Assembly (NCBI GenBank): GCA_004297725.1
Contig: SCUS01000151.1
Coordinates: 62,001-126,000, forward strand
Length of the DNA stretch: 64,000 bases
From: Myxococcaceae bacterium
GTDB lineage: Bacteria; Myxococcota_A; Polyangia; Polyangiales; Ga0077539
Direction of reading: 5' to 3'
A model generated the notes under the pieces. The model ran no database searches. It had not been told where the DNA came from and saw only the letters and a list, made by a program, of their open reading frames with translations. Shown piece after piece: positions 34,072 to 42,016 of the stretch. The translations under genes and the position numbers were made by a program. Numbering within the stretch: the stretch's first letter is position 1; the number at the start of each line of letters is the position of its first letter.

Positions 34072-34758
34072 ATGCCCTCGGAGCGGACGACGATGTTCTA
34101 CGTGCATGGGGTGCAGGGGAGGCTGTTCGAGGGCCCCCTGGAAGACCTGCGTCGGGTCGAGTCGGTGCAGCGGGCTTCGGCGGCCCGCGCGGTCTCTCCC
34201 ATCGGCATCGATGCGGGAGAGCGCGACCCGGTCGAGGCGATGCTCGCACGACGGGCCGACGCTCCGCCCCGCAACGCGCTGTCGGCCTATTCGCAGAGCG
34301 CTCCGGTGTCGGCGCCCCGTCACGCGGTGACCCGGGTGGAGGAGCTCATGAGCCGCTCGGTGGTGACCGTGCGCGCCGAGGCCTCGGTGCTCGACGCGTG
34401 GACGCTGCTGGCCGCGCGCTCCTTCGGGCAGGCGCCGGTCGTCGATGGGCGGGGCGCCCTCGTGGGGCTGCTGACCCGCGCCGACCTGCTGCGCTCCGAT
34501 CGCCTCCCTGCTCCGGGCATCGACGTGCGGGTGTGGGCGGCCTTCCTCGCGCGTCGTGTGGCCGACGTCATGTGGACCCCGGTGCCCGGCGTCTCGCCCG
34601 AGACGGACATCCGCCGGGCTGCGAGCGCGCTGCTGGACACCGGGCTGCCGGGGCTCCCGGTGGTCGACGAGGCGGGCGCCCTCACCGGCTTCCTGTCCCG
34701 CACGGACATCCTCCGCGCGGTGGCCCACGACCCGCCGCTCGACCTCTGGCTTCGCTGA
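34072..34758 (+). CDS. CBS-domain-pair protein
   Basis: 228 residues. The first 95 residues are not recognised (MFYVHGVQGRLFEGPLEDLRRV...). Two CBS motifs follow: VEELMSRSVVTVRAEASVLDAWTLLAARSFGQAPVVDGRGALVGLLTRADLL (about 93-150) and VADVMWTPVPGVSPETDIRRAASALLDTGLPGLPVVDEAGALTGFLSRTDILRAV (about 165-220). Such a Bateman module binds adenosyl nucleotides and acts as a sensor. I chose the ATG at 34072 because GGAG precedes it; an ATG at 34036 lacks one. Its stop forms TGATG with the next gene. Confidence 0.8.
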   Translation: MPSERTTMFYVHGVQGRLFEGPLEDLRRVESVQRASAARAVSPIGIDAGERDPVEAMLARRADAPPRNALSAYSQSAPVSAPRHAVTRVEELMSRSVVTVRAEASVLDAWTLLAARSFGQAPVVDGRGALVGLLTRADLLRSDRLPAPGIDVRVWAAFLARRVADVMWTPVPGVSPETDIRRAASALLDTGLPGLPVVDEAGALTGFLSRTDILRAVAHDPPLDLWLR

Positions 34759-35201
34759 TGGATACTTTCCCCAACACCGCCATGAGATCCACCGCGCTGG
34801 CCTGCCTCGTGGGATCGCTCGTCTCCACAACCTCGGTCGCGTGGGCGCAGGAGCTCGTCGACGGCACCGGGTACTTCCGCGGCCCCGCGTCCGGGGTCGT
34901 CACCGGCGACGGCACGGGGTACTTCCGCGGGGTGGCGCCCTCCGCGCCGCCTCCGCCGCGTAGCCCGGTCGCGACCGTGCCCCCGGCTCTCACGCCCTAT
35001 GGCCAGGGCGCCTGGTGGTCCTGGGGATTCCCCTCCTGGGGATGGTTCGGCAGTCCGCTGTTGGGCAGTCGCCTCTTCCCATATGGATATGGGACACCGC
35101 GCGCTCTCTTCCCTACAACGGGCCGTCTTCTTGACGCCTCGATGCATCGACGCTCTCCTCGCTCGCCGATGCCTCTCGTCAACGAATACCGTCCCTGGTG
35201 A
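34758..35201 (+). CDS. Exported protein with DGTGYFRG repeats, function unknown
   Basis: 147 residues. A signal peptide (MRSTALACLVGSLVSTTSVAWA) is followed by two copies of DGTGYFRG (VDGTGYFRGPASGVV and GDGTGYFRGVAPSA), a Pro-rich stretch, a Gly/Trp-rich segment (GAWWSWGFPSWGWFG) and a basic C-terminus. The ATG at 34758 overlaps the CBS-gene stop; an ATG at 34782 begins exactly at the signal peptide. It is read with the CBS and PilZ genes, the latter starting at a GTG in its stop codon. Surface location is inferred. Confidence 0.55.
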   Translation: MDTFPNTAMRSTALACLVGSLVSTTSVAWAQELVDGTGYFRGPASGVVTGDGTGYFRGVAPSAPPPPRSPVATVPPALTPYGQGAWWSWGFPSWGWFGSPLLGSRLFPYGYGTPRALFPTTGRLLDASMHRRSPRSPMPLVNEYRPW

Positions 35202-35854
35202 GCTCCATGCTGAAGGTCGACCCGTTCGAGCACCTGGGCCCCGGCGAGGTGGTGTCCATCGACGTCGGCGACAACATCTCGCTCTCCTTCCGCGTCGAGC
35301 GCACCGACCCCGAGCAGCGCCGGGTGCACCTGCACCTGGAGGGGGACGAGCGCTCGGCCGACGGCGTGGAGTTCGTCGACTGGCGCGTGTTCATGCTGCT
35401 GGGCCAGCACCGGTCGAGCAGCTCCGGCCCCGTGGCGGTGAGCGTCCCCACCGAGCTCCGCGGTCTGTCTCGAAGCCCGCTGCGGCTGGAGCTCGAGGTG
35501 CTCGAAGGCACCGCGCTCATGCAGCGCCGCAGCCTGTACCGCACCACGCGCCCAGGCATCCGGGCGAGGGTGCGGGTCGACGGTGCGACCGAGACCGTGC
35601 AAGGAGACGTCCTCGACCTGAGCGCGTCGGGCCTCGCGCTGAGCACCTACGTCTCTCCTCCCTCGACGGGCACCGGGCTCGACCTCGAGGTGCTGCTCCC
35701 GACGGGTGAGACCTTGCCCGCGCGCGGTCGCCTGGTCGGCGCGATGGCCCGGGGCTCCGGGGGCGACGACTGGCGCTGGAACGTCCAGTTCGACGACCTC
35801 CCCGCGGCGGTGCGCGACGCGCTGCGGTCCTACATCCACCGCGCGCAGCCGTAG
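35198..35854 (+). CDS. PilZ-domain protein, YcgR-like (1)
   Basis: 218 residues. An N-terminal YcgR-N-like beta domain (about 10-105) is followed by a PilZ domain. Its c-di-GMP motifs are intact: RxxxR at Arg111-Arg115 in QRRSLYR, and DxSxxG at Asp140-Gly145 in DLSASG. YcgR-type proteins bind c-di-GMP and slow the flagellar motor; the nearby motor genes fit such a role. GTG start at 35198 overlaps the previous stop; an ATG lies three codons later. Confidence 0.85.
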   Translation: MSSMLKVDPFEHLGPGEVVSIDVGDNISLSFRVERTDPEQRRVHLHLEGDERSADGVEFVDWRVFMLLGQHRSSSSGPVAVSVPTELRGLSRSPLRLELEVLEGTALMQRRSLYRTTRPGIRARVRVDGATETVQGDVLDLSASGLALSTYVSPPSTGTGLDLEVLLPTGETLPARGRLVGAMARGSGGDDWRWNVQFDDLPAAVRDALRSYIHRAQP

Positions 35855-35859
35855 CGGCG

Positions 35860-36516
35860 ATGGACGCGCCCGATCCCTTCACCCTGATCAGCGCCGGCAT
35901 GCGGGTGCAGCTCGAGCTGGCTCCCGAGCAGCGGGTGCGCCTCGTGGTGGACTTCGTCCGCAAGGGCCTCTCGACCATCTGGTGCCATCGCGGACCCGAG
36001 CGCGAGCTGCCCGAGCTCGCCGCCGGATCGCGGGTGCTCACCCTGGAGGCCGGTGACATGAGCGGGCTGCTGAAGGTCCCCGTGATGCCGACCGCCGTGG
36101 CCGTCGCCGATCGCTCCGACGGCAGGGTGCTCACGGTCAGCCTGAAGGTCCTGTCGGGCACGATCTGGGTACAGCGGCGCAGGTACATCCGTCTCCGCAA
36201 CCCGCCCATGGCGCTGGACCTCCGGCTCGCGGGGGCGACCCTCGGGGTCGAAGCGCGAGCGCTCAACCTCGGCGGCGGCGGCCTTGCGGTGGCGGTGCCG
36301 ACCGACGGCTTCCGCCCCGGCGACCAGGTGGAGCTGCAGTTCAGGATCGCGAACGTCGCCCCGCTCCCGGCGCGAGGAACGGTGCTGCGTGTGGAGCCTC
36401 TGCTCGGCGGCGACTCGGTGCTGGCGATCCAGCTCACCGAGATCCGGGAGAGCCACCGTGACCGCCTGGTGAGCCTGATCTTCCGAGAGCAGACGCGACG
36501 TCGCATCGCGGAGTGA
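35860..36516 (+). CDS. PilZ-domain protein, YcgR-like (2)
   Basis: 218 residues, same architecture and length as the preceding PilZ protein, so probably an old tandem duplicate. RxxxR is at Arg107-Arg111 (QRRRYIRLR). The second motif is NLGGGG (Asn136-Gly141), where Gly replaces the usual Ser of (D/N)xSxxG, so c-di-GMP affinity may differ. It follows the first by five bases and would be co-expressed. Confidence 0.82.
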   Translation: MDAPDPFTLISAGMRVQLELAPEQRVRLVVDFVRKGLSTIWCHRGPERELPELAAGSRVLTLEAGDMSGLLKVPVMPTAVAVADRSDGRVLTVSLKVLSGTIWVQRRRYIRLRNPPMALDLRLAGATLGVEARALNLGGGGLAVAVPTDGFRPGDQVELQFRIANVAPLPARGTVLRVEPLLGGDSVLAIQLTEIRESHRDRLVSLIFREQTRRRIAE

Positions 36517-36856
36517 CGCCCCCTCCCTGACCGTGTCGCCCGGTCGAGGCGCTAAGCCACAGCTGAGGAACGCTGCCACGGAGGGTCGAGCCCGACGCGA
36601 CGGGGGAATGCGCTCGGGCGATGAGCCAACACCTCGTCACGACGCAGGTAATCCAGCATCGCGTCGGCAGGGCATGGGCGCTGCAATGCTCGCAGACTGT
36701 CGTAGTTCGCGAGATGAAGTGCACGACCGGATGGGGCCCGTCTTTCTTCTCCTCGCGGGGCCTTTCGACCGCAATCGCGAAGCGAGGTGTCACCGTGAAC
36801 ACGCTGCATCTGGGGTATCTCCCTGTCCTCCACTCCTACGTGACCGCAGGGCCGAA
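36517..36856. other. 340-base gap without a supported gene
   Basis: Between the second PilZ gene and the SGNH lipoprotein gene lies the longest non-coding stretch in the window. It is visibly less GC-rich than its surroundings. Short open frames exist on both strands, but none has a recognisable domain, start or neighbour logic. A GACCG/CGGTC hairpin at 36529-36545 could end the PilZ transcript weakly. It may hold the promoter of the next gene or the remains of a decayed gene; no motif is clear. Confidence 0.5.
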
Positions 36857-38092
36857 ATGAGCCCCGCGGCCATCGCTCGCATCGCCGCGATCGCCGGCGC
36901 ATTCCTGCTCTCGGGCTGCTCCCAGGAGCTCGCGACCTCGCCGGGCGCGGACGCCTCGGAGCACGACGCGCCTCGACTGCCTGAGGTCGATGGTCGCCAG
37001 CCGATCCTGCCCCTGCTCTTCGTCGACGCCGGGGCCGCGAGCCCGCATGACGCGCCCCGCACGGACGCTCCGAGCGTCACGCCCGATGCGGTGGGCGTCT
37101 CCGATGCGGTGGGCGTCCCCGATGTGGTGGGCGTCCCCGATGTGTCGATGCTCGTGGATGCAGCCCCGATCGACGCGGGCGCCCCGGTGGACGTCGGCGG
37201 TCGTGACGCCTCGCTCCCCGTCGACACGGGCGCCCCGACGGACACCGGTCCTCGCGGGGGCCCGGCTACGGCCGATCGGCCTGTCCCCGTCGATGTGCCC
37301 GCCATGGTCGATGCAGGCACGCTGCCGGGCTCCAGCCCCGCCATCCCCGCGTGGGACGGAGCGACCGTGGCGCACGTGCGTGAGCTGCGCGCCCGCGGCG
37401 TGGCGATGGGCAACCGCCTCGGGGTCTTCGCCAAGATCGGCGACTCCATCACCGAGAGCGGGAGCTTCCTCTTCGACATCGGCTTCGGCTGGGCCGAGCT
37501 GGGCGGCTACGGAGCCCTCAACACCACGATCCAGTACTTCCGCGCGACGACGCTCGACGGCGGGGTGAGCTCCTTCAACCGACCGAGCGCCTGCGCCACC
37601 GCCGGGTGGACCACCGACGACGCGCTGGCCGGCGGCAACGACGCCCCCATCTGGCGTGAGCTCCGCGCGATCCGCCCCTCCTGGGCGATCGTGATGTACG
37701 GCACCAACGACGTCGATCGAAGCACCGTCGCGGCCTTCACCGTCAACCTGAACCGCATCGTCGACATCATCGAGTCGGTCGGGACGGTGCCCGCGCTCAG
37801 CACCATCCCCGACCGCTACGACGGCGCCGACCGCGCAGCCCGGGCGCTGCAGATCTCCGCGGCGATCCGCAGCGTGGCGGCGGCGAGGCACGTCCCGCTG
37901 CTCGACTACTGGGCCGCGCTCCAGGGGCTCCCCATGCACGGCGTCTCCGACGACGGCATCCACCCCAGCGTGTACCTCTCCGGAGGCAGCACGGCCTCGG
38001 CCAGCTTCACCCCGGAGGGCCTGCAGTACGGCTACAACGTCCGCAACCTCACCGCGCTGCTGATGCTCGACCGCATGCGCTCTCTCCCCTGA
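36857..38092 (+). CDS. SGNH/GDSL-hydrolase lipoprotein
   Basis: 411 residues. The lipobox LLSGC puts the lipidated Cys at 21. Residues about 30-160 are an Asp/Ala/Pro/Val-rich linker containing an 18-base tandem repeat at DNA level. The SGNH hydrolase domain follows: block I GDSIT (195-199), a MYGTNDV Gly-Asn block, and DGIHP with the catalytic Asp-x-x-His near the C-terminus. Family members are esterases/lipases or carbohydrate acetylesterases acting outside the cell; the substrate is unknown. The ATG at 36857 is the only start that gives the signal peptide. Confidence 0.82.
   Translation: MSPAAIARIAAIAGAFLLSGCSQELATSPGADASEHDAPRLPEVDGRQPILPLLFVDAGAASPHDAPRTDAPSVTPDAVGVSDAVGVPDVVGVPDVSMLVDAAPIDAGAPVDVGGRDASLPVDTGAPTDTGPRGGPATADRPVPVDVPAMVDAGTLPGSSPAIPAWDGATVAHVRELRARGVAMGNRLGVFAKIGDSITESGSFLFDIGFGWAELGGYGALNTTIQYFRATTLDGGVSSFNRPSACATAGWTTDDALAGGNDAPIWRELRAIRPSWAIVMYGTNDVDRSTVAAFTVNLNRIVDIIESVGTVPALSTIPDRYDGADRAARALQISAAIRSVAAARHVPLLDYWAALQGLPMHGVSDDGIHPSVYLSGGSTASASFTPEGLQYGYNVRNLTALLMLDRMRSLP
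37085..37138 (+). repeat. Three 18-base tandem repeats in the SGNH-lipoprotein linker
   Basis: Three near-identical units of gatgcggtgggcgtctcc (the later copies differ by one or two bases) encode DAVGVS, DAVGVP and DVVGVP, followed by a partial fourth. They lie in the Asp-rich linker, so copy number could change without breaking the frame. Confidence 0.85.
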
Positions 38093-38136
38093 TCGCGACG
38101 CCTGCTCCGTCCCCGTGGTGGGTGTGACCACACCCC

Positions 38137-38664
38137 ATGGGTGAGAGGCGCAGCCCAACGCTCCCTCCGACCACCGCCGTGTACGCCGACCTCCTCGACC
38201 TCCTCGTCGCCCTCGACCGCATCCCGCAGGACCCGCGGTACCACCCCGAGGGCGACGCCCTCTACCACTCCCTCCAGGTGTTCCAGCACGCCCGCCGGGA
38301 GTCCCGCGACCCGGCCCTCGTCGCGGCCGCGCTGCTGCACGACGTCGGCAAGGCCCTCCGCTCCGGCGACCACGCCGTCGAGGGCGCCGACCTCCTCGAA
38401 GGACTCGTCGCGCCCCGGGTGGTCTGGCTCGTCCGCCACCACCTCGACCTGCTCCACAGCCCCGGCGCGACCCGTCGCCACTTACGGGGTACAGTAAAAC
38501 TCCATGACCTCGAACTGCTCCGCCGCTGGGACCTGGCGGGCCGCTCGCCCCGAGCGAGCGTGTGCTCCCCTGAAGAAGCCGTGACCCACCTCGCCCTCGA
38601 CCCTGCTGCCCTCGGCCCCGACGCCGACGAGGCCCGCCATGGAAAGGACCCCTCCTCCCGCTGA
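38137..38664 (+). CDS. HD-domain phosphohydrolase-like protein
   Basis: 175 residues. HD-domain metal ligands are visible: His44 in YHSLQVFQHA, His68-Asp69 in ALLHDVGKAL, and His101/102 in VRHHLDLL. HD proteins hydrolyse nucleotides or phosphodiesters; the ALLHDVGK block resembles the HD partner found with tRNA nucleotidyltransferases. It overlaps the next HTH gene by 26 bases, and a nucleotidyltransferase gene follows, so the three look like one functional unit. Exact substrate unknown. Confidence 0.78.
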   Translation: MGERRSPTLPPTTAVYADLLDLLVALDRIPQDPRYHPEGDALYHSLQVFQHARRESRDPALVAAALLHDVGKALRSGDHAVEGADLLEGLVAPRVVWLVRHHLDLLHSPGATRRHLRGTVKLHDLELLRRWDLAGRSPRASVCSPEEAVTHLALDPAALGPDADEARHGKDPSSR

Positions 38665-38986
38665 CCGTCTCTGTCTCCGCGCGACCTTCGACCGGGTCCC
38701 CGCCGAGGCCGCGCTCTGGGCGCCGCCGGACGCCGCCCTCGACGAGCTCCGGGACGCCGTCCGCCGCGCCGTCGAGGCCGTGCTCTCCGAGCGTCAGCGA
38801 GCCATCGTCGAGTGGCACTTCTTCGAGGGCATCTCCCAGGGGGAGATCGCCCGCCGGCTGGGGGTGAGCCAGCAGGTGGTGCAGAAGTCCATCTACGGCG
38901 TCACCCGCCGGGGCCGCCCGGTCGGCGGGTCGCTTCGCCGGCTCCGCGAGGCCCTCACCGCCCCTCCTGGGAGCACGGACCGCTGA
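38639..38986 (+). CDS. Sigma-region-4-like helix-turn-helix protein
   Basis: 115 residues. Residues about 45-90 (VLSERQRAIVEWHFFEGISQGEIARRLGVSQQVVQKSIYGVTR) are a sigma-70 region 4 type HTH. No region 2 is present, so it is not a complete sigma factor; it may be a DNA-binding regulator. The start lies inside the HD gene and the stop overlaps the nucleotidyltransferase ATG (TGATG), which implies co-translation. Confidence 0.75.
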   Translation: MERTPPPADRLCLRATFDRVPAEAALWAPPDAALDELRDAVRRAVEAVLSERQRAIVEWHFFEGISQGEIARRLGVSQQVVQKSIYGVTRRGRPVGGSLRRLREALTAPPGSTDR

Positions 38987-39816
38987 TGGCGCGCATGGGA
39001 CCAGGCGGGCTTCGCGGAGCGATCGCGGGCGAGGCCGCGAGGCTCATGTACGAGGAGGGCGTGAAGCAGTACTTCACCGCCAAGCGGCTGGCGGCCAAGC
39101 GCCTCCTCGGCCGGGTCGGAGGTCGTCGGACGCGCTACCACCCGCAGGACCTGCCCTCCAACGGCGAGATCCGAGACGCGCTGCTGGCGATCGCGGAGTA
39201 CGCCGAGGGCTCCGGCCGCACGAAGCGGCTCTTCGCGATGCGGGTGGTGGCGCTGCGGGCGATGAGGGCCCTCGAGCCCTTCGAGCCGAGGCTCATCGGG
39301 AGCGTCAGCACCGGGCACATCCGTCGAGGGAGCGACATCGACCTGCACGTCTTCACCGACGACGAGGACGCGCTCATGGAGCACCTCAAGGCCCTCGGCT
39401 GGCGCTGGGAGACCGAGCGGGTGTCGATCATGAAGGGCGGCGCGATGCGGGACTTCCTCCACGTCCATGTGCAGGACGCCTTCGAGTTGGAGCTCACGGT
39501 CTACCCCCGCCGCGACCTCCGCTTCCGCCCTCGCAGCAGCACCGACGGCAAGCCCATCGTCCGGGTGAAGGCCCACGCGCTGGAGGCGCTCATCGCCGAG
39601 GAGCACCCGGTTGAGTGGCAGCGCTACCTCACCGACGGAAGCCTGCCGGAGCTCGACGACGACGACGAGGACGAGGGGATGAGGGACCTCTCCTCCTGGG
39701 ACGGGCTGCTGTGCCCCGACGACGAGGACGACGACCCGGAGATGGCGCCGACCGCGGAGGAGCTGGCGCTGGACGAAGGTCCCTACGACCCGCTGCCGGG
39801 CTTCGAGAAGACGTAG
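38986..39816 (+). CDS. MNT-type nucleotidyltransferase-domain protein
   Basis: 276 residues. The polymerase-beta-like nucleotidyltransferase signature is complete: LIGSVSTGHIRRGSDIDLHVF with GS at 105-106 and Asp117/Asp119, and a possible third carboxylate in AFELELTVYP (about Glu168/Glu170). A helical N-terminus precedes it. The C-terminal 50 residues are very acidic (DDDDEDEG...DDEDDDPE). It could be a nucleotidyl- or AMP-transferase acting on protein, RNA or antibiotic. The frame is open upstream of 38986 but overlaps the HTH gene. Confidence 0.75.
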   Translation: MARMGPGGLRGAIAGEAARLMYEEGVKQYFTAKRLAAKRLLGRVGGRRTRYHPQDLPSNGEIRDALLAIAEYAEGSGRTKRLFAMRVVALRAMRALEPFEPRLIGSVSTGHIRRGSDIDLHVFTDDEDALMEHLKALGWRWETERVSIMKGGAMRDFLHVHVQDAFELELTVYPRRDLRFRPRSSTDGKPIVRVKAHALEALIAEEHPVEWQRYLTDGSLPELDDDDEDEGMRDLSSWDGLLCPDDEDDDPEMAPTAEELALDEGPYDPLPGFEKT

Positions 39817-39822
39817 CGACGG

Positions 39823-40851
39823 TCAGTCGAGCGGGAGCGCCGCGATCTCCGCGCCCTCGGCGATGCCCAGGAACTCGAAGGCCGCGCGAGGGATCAGCAC
39901 GGCGCCGTCGTCGTCGAAGCGCACGGCGCAGCTCGTCGCCCGGAAGAAGGGCGCCTTGTGGAGGTCGGTGGCGACCAGGGCGCGGGTGCCGTCGAACTCG
40001 TCCACCGGGCGCGCCGGGCCCCGGTGGGTGCGGCGCAGCAGCAGGATCTCGTCGGTGGCCGCCCGGAAGTGCGGACCCCCGTCGAAGGGGTCGATGCGGT
40101 GGCAGTACTGGAAGCCGATGCGCCGGAGCATCTTCTCGACCCCGCGGGTCTCGCGTCCGACCTTGCCGATGACCTCCTGGGCGTCGGGGGGCAGCAGCGA
40201 GGCGTAGATGTCTCCGGTGGGGAAGAGCGACTTGATGAACTCCTTGTTGCCCTTGGAGAGCCGGTCGGCCTCGGAGTAGCTCATGTCGGTGAACTTCCGG
40301 CCGAGCGCCTCCCAGAGGTGGCTGGTGCCGTCGGGCAGCAGCGGCGGGAGCAGCTCGGCGACCACGTCGTTGCGGAAGAGCCCGCGGTGCATCGCCATGA
40401 ACAGGAAGCGCACGTACGAGATCATCATCCCCACGCGCTCTGGCACCAGGCGAAACTCCGGCAGCACGATGAGCCCGCCGATCTCCGTGGGCCCCTCGTA
40501 GGAGTGCCCGAGGCGCAGCAGCGTGTGGACGAAGTGCCGGTCGAGGGTCTGGCTGTATTTCTCCTCCACGATCACGTCGAGGAAGATGTACGGCGCGTCG
40601 CGGCGGCCGAGCTGCGCGAGGATCTTGCTGGTGCCGATGATCCGCTGCGCCAGGAGGTCTTCGATGACGAAGACGAACTCCCTCCGGCGCGGGTCTTTGA
40701 CGGCGCCCGAGAACGACCGCATCGAGAGGTCGAGGATCTCCGCGACGGCCTCCGGGTCATCGGGGAGGTTCACCGTGTTGAGGTGCCGCGCCAGCTCCAT
40801 CATCTGCGGCGCATCGTCCGGCGTCGCCCCTCGGATCACGTAGCGGAACAT
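39823..40851 (-). CDS. astA: Arginine N-succinyltransferase (AstA/AruF family)
   Basis: 342 residues. FRYVIRGATPDDAPQMMELARHLNTVNLPDDP, IGTSKILAQLGRRDAPYIFLDVIVEEKYSQTL, EIGGLIVLPEFR and VAELLPPLLPDGTSHLWEALGRKFTDMSYSEADRLSKGNKEFI are AstA-family blocks. The family transfers succinate from succinyl-CoA to arginine, first step of the AST catabolic pathway. The other ast genes are not nearby; the neighbours are dtd and tsaB, so the physiological role here is uncertain. It converges on the nucleotidyltransferase gene with a six-base gap. Confidence 0.85.
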   Translation of the reverse strand: MFRYVIRGATPDDAPQMMELARHLNTVNLPDDPEAVAEILDLSMRSFSGAVKDPRRREFVFVIEDLLAQRIIGTSKILAQLGRRDAPYIFLDVIVEEKYSQTLDRHFVHTLLRLGHSYEGPTEIGGLIVLPEFRLVPERVGMMISYVRFLFMAMHRGLFRNDVVAELLPPLLPDGTSHLWEALGRKFTDMSYSEADRLSKGNKEFIKSLFPTGDIYASLLPPDAQEVIGKVGRETRGVEKMLRRIGFQYCHRIDPFDGGPHFRAATDEILLLRRTHRGPARPVDEFDGTRALVATDLHKAPFFRATSCAVRFDDDGAVLIPRAAFEFLGIAEGAEIAALPLD

Positions 40852-40867
40852 CCCCTGAACGCTCCCT

Positions 40868-41317
40868 TCAAAACTCCCGGGCGCTGTCGACGAGGATGGT
40901 CACCGGCCCCTCGTTGACGCTCTCCACCAGCATCTCCGCCCGGAACACCCCCGTCTCTACCACGACCCCGCGCGCCCGGATGAGCTCCCCCACCCGGCGG
41001 TAGAGGGCCTCCGCGGCCACGGGCTCCATCGCCCGATCGAAGGACGGCCGCCGCCCCCGGCGCATGTCGCCATAGAGCGTGAACTGCGACACCAGCAGCA
41101 CCGCGCCGCCCACCGTCGACACGTCGAGGCTCATCTTCCCCGCGGCGTCCTCGAAGACCCTCATCCCGACGATCTTGTCGGCCATGAAGACCGCCGCGGC
41201 CTCGTCGTCGCCGGCCCCGACGCCCAGGAAGACCAGCAGTCCCCTGGCGATCTCTCCGACCACCTGGCCGCCGACCCGCACCCGCGCCTCGGCCACCCGC
41301 TGCGCGACCGCCCTCAT
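40868..41317 (-). CDS. dtd: D-aminoacyl-tRNA deacylase
   Basis: 149 residues, a normal Dtd length. It starts MRAVAQRVAEARVRVGG and carries the two active-site motifs LVSQFTLYGD (SQxTL, with the catalytic Thr) and NEGPVTILVDS (NxGPxT type). It removes D-amino acids and glycine from mischarged tRNA in the cytoplasm. The ATG at 41317 overlaps the tsaB stop (ATGA), so the two are coupled. Confidence 0.95.
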   Translation of the reverse strand: MRAVAQRVAEARVRVGGQVVGEIARGLLVFLGVGAGDDEAAAVFMADKIVGMRVFEDAAGKMSLDVSTVGGAVLLVSQFTLYGDMRRGRRPSFDRAMEPVAAEALYRRVGELIRARGVVVETGVFRAEMLVESVNEGPVTILVDSAREF

Positions 41318-42003
41318 CGCCCGAGGTCCTGCGCCACCTTCGGGAGCTTCGCGTCCGGCGGTCGCACGTAGGTGGGCTCCATGCTCCCGTCGTCGAGGGT
41401 GGCCCTGCCCGCGAGCACCTCGAGGGCCACGGTGCGCCCGGTGGGCGATCCCAGGGCGCGGGGCCTCACGACGAAGCGATCGATACCGACCGAGGTAAGC
41501 CGGGTGACCGCGTGGGGAGCGAGGTCGCCGTAGACCACGACGAGGTGATGGCCCGCGGCCGCGAGGGCACGCTCTCCGATCTCCTCCGGGGGCAGGTGCA
41601 GCAGCGGCAGCCACTCGTGCTCGCCGAAGCCCTCGGCGAAGAGCTCGTCGCGGCGCCCGTCGATGCAGGCGAGGGTGCGCGACCCGGGCGTGATGACCCC
41701 GCTCGCGATCGCCTGGAGCGACCCGACGCCCCAGAGGGGGAGGCCCGTGGCCAGCTCCAGGCCGCGGATGGTGGCGAAGCCCGCGCGCAGCCCGGTGAAC
41801 GACCCGGGGCCCCTGCCGATGGCCAGGGCGTCGAGCTCGTCGAGCCGGAGCCCCGAGAGGGTGAGGGCCTGCTCGATGAGCCCGAGCAGGTGGGTGGCGT
41901 GGCCCGTGGCGATGCGACGGTTGATCTCCGAGAGGACGCAGCCGTCGTCGACGACGGCGACGGAGGCGGTGGCGGTGCTGGTGTCGAGGGCGAGCAGGCG
42001 CAT
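41314..42003 (-). CDS. tsaB: tRNA threonylcarbamoyladenosine biosynthesis protein TsaB
   Basis: 229 residues. MRLLALDTSTATASVAVVDDG, then GHATHLLGLIEQAL and LAIGRGPGSFTGLRAGFATIRGLELATGLPLWGVGSLQAI are the TsaB signature. TsaB partners TsaD and TsaE in making t6A37 of tRNA. The ATG at 42003 begins exactly at the conserved MRLLALDTS; an in-frame start at 42039 would overlap the upstream gene. Confidence 0.95.
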   Translation of the reverse strand: MRLLALDTSTATASVAVVDDGCVLSEINRRIATGHATHLLGLIEQALTLSGLRLDELDALAIGRGPGSFTGLRAGFATIRGLELATGLPLWGVGSLQAIASGVITPGSRTLACIDGRRDELFAEGFGEHEWLPLLHLPPEEIGERALAAAGHHLVVVYGDLAPHAVTRLTSVGIDRFVVRPRALGSPTGRTVALEVLAGRATLDDGSMEPTYVRPPDAKLPKVAQDLGR

Positions 42004-42016
42004 CAGGCCGAGCAGA

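Noticed and set aside
36434-36802. Open frames on both strands in the 36517-36856 gap, considered as a decayed transposase
   Set aside because: No catalytic motif, inverted repeat or target duplication could be found.
38116-38137. GGGTGT-GACC-ACACCC hairpin just before the HD gene
   Set aside because: A 6-base stem with no T-run. It is as likely to be chance as a terminator or operator.
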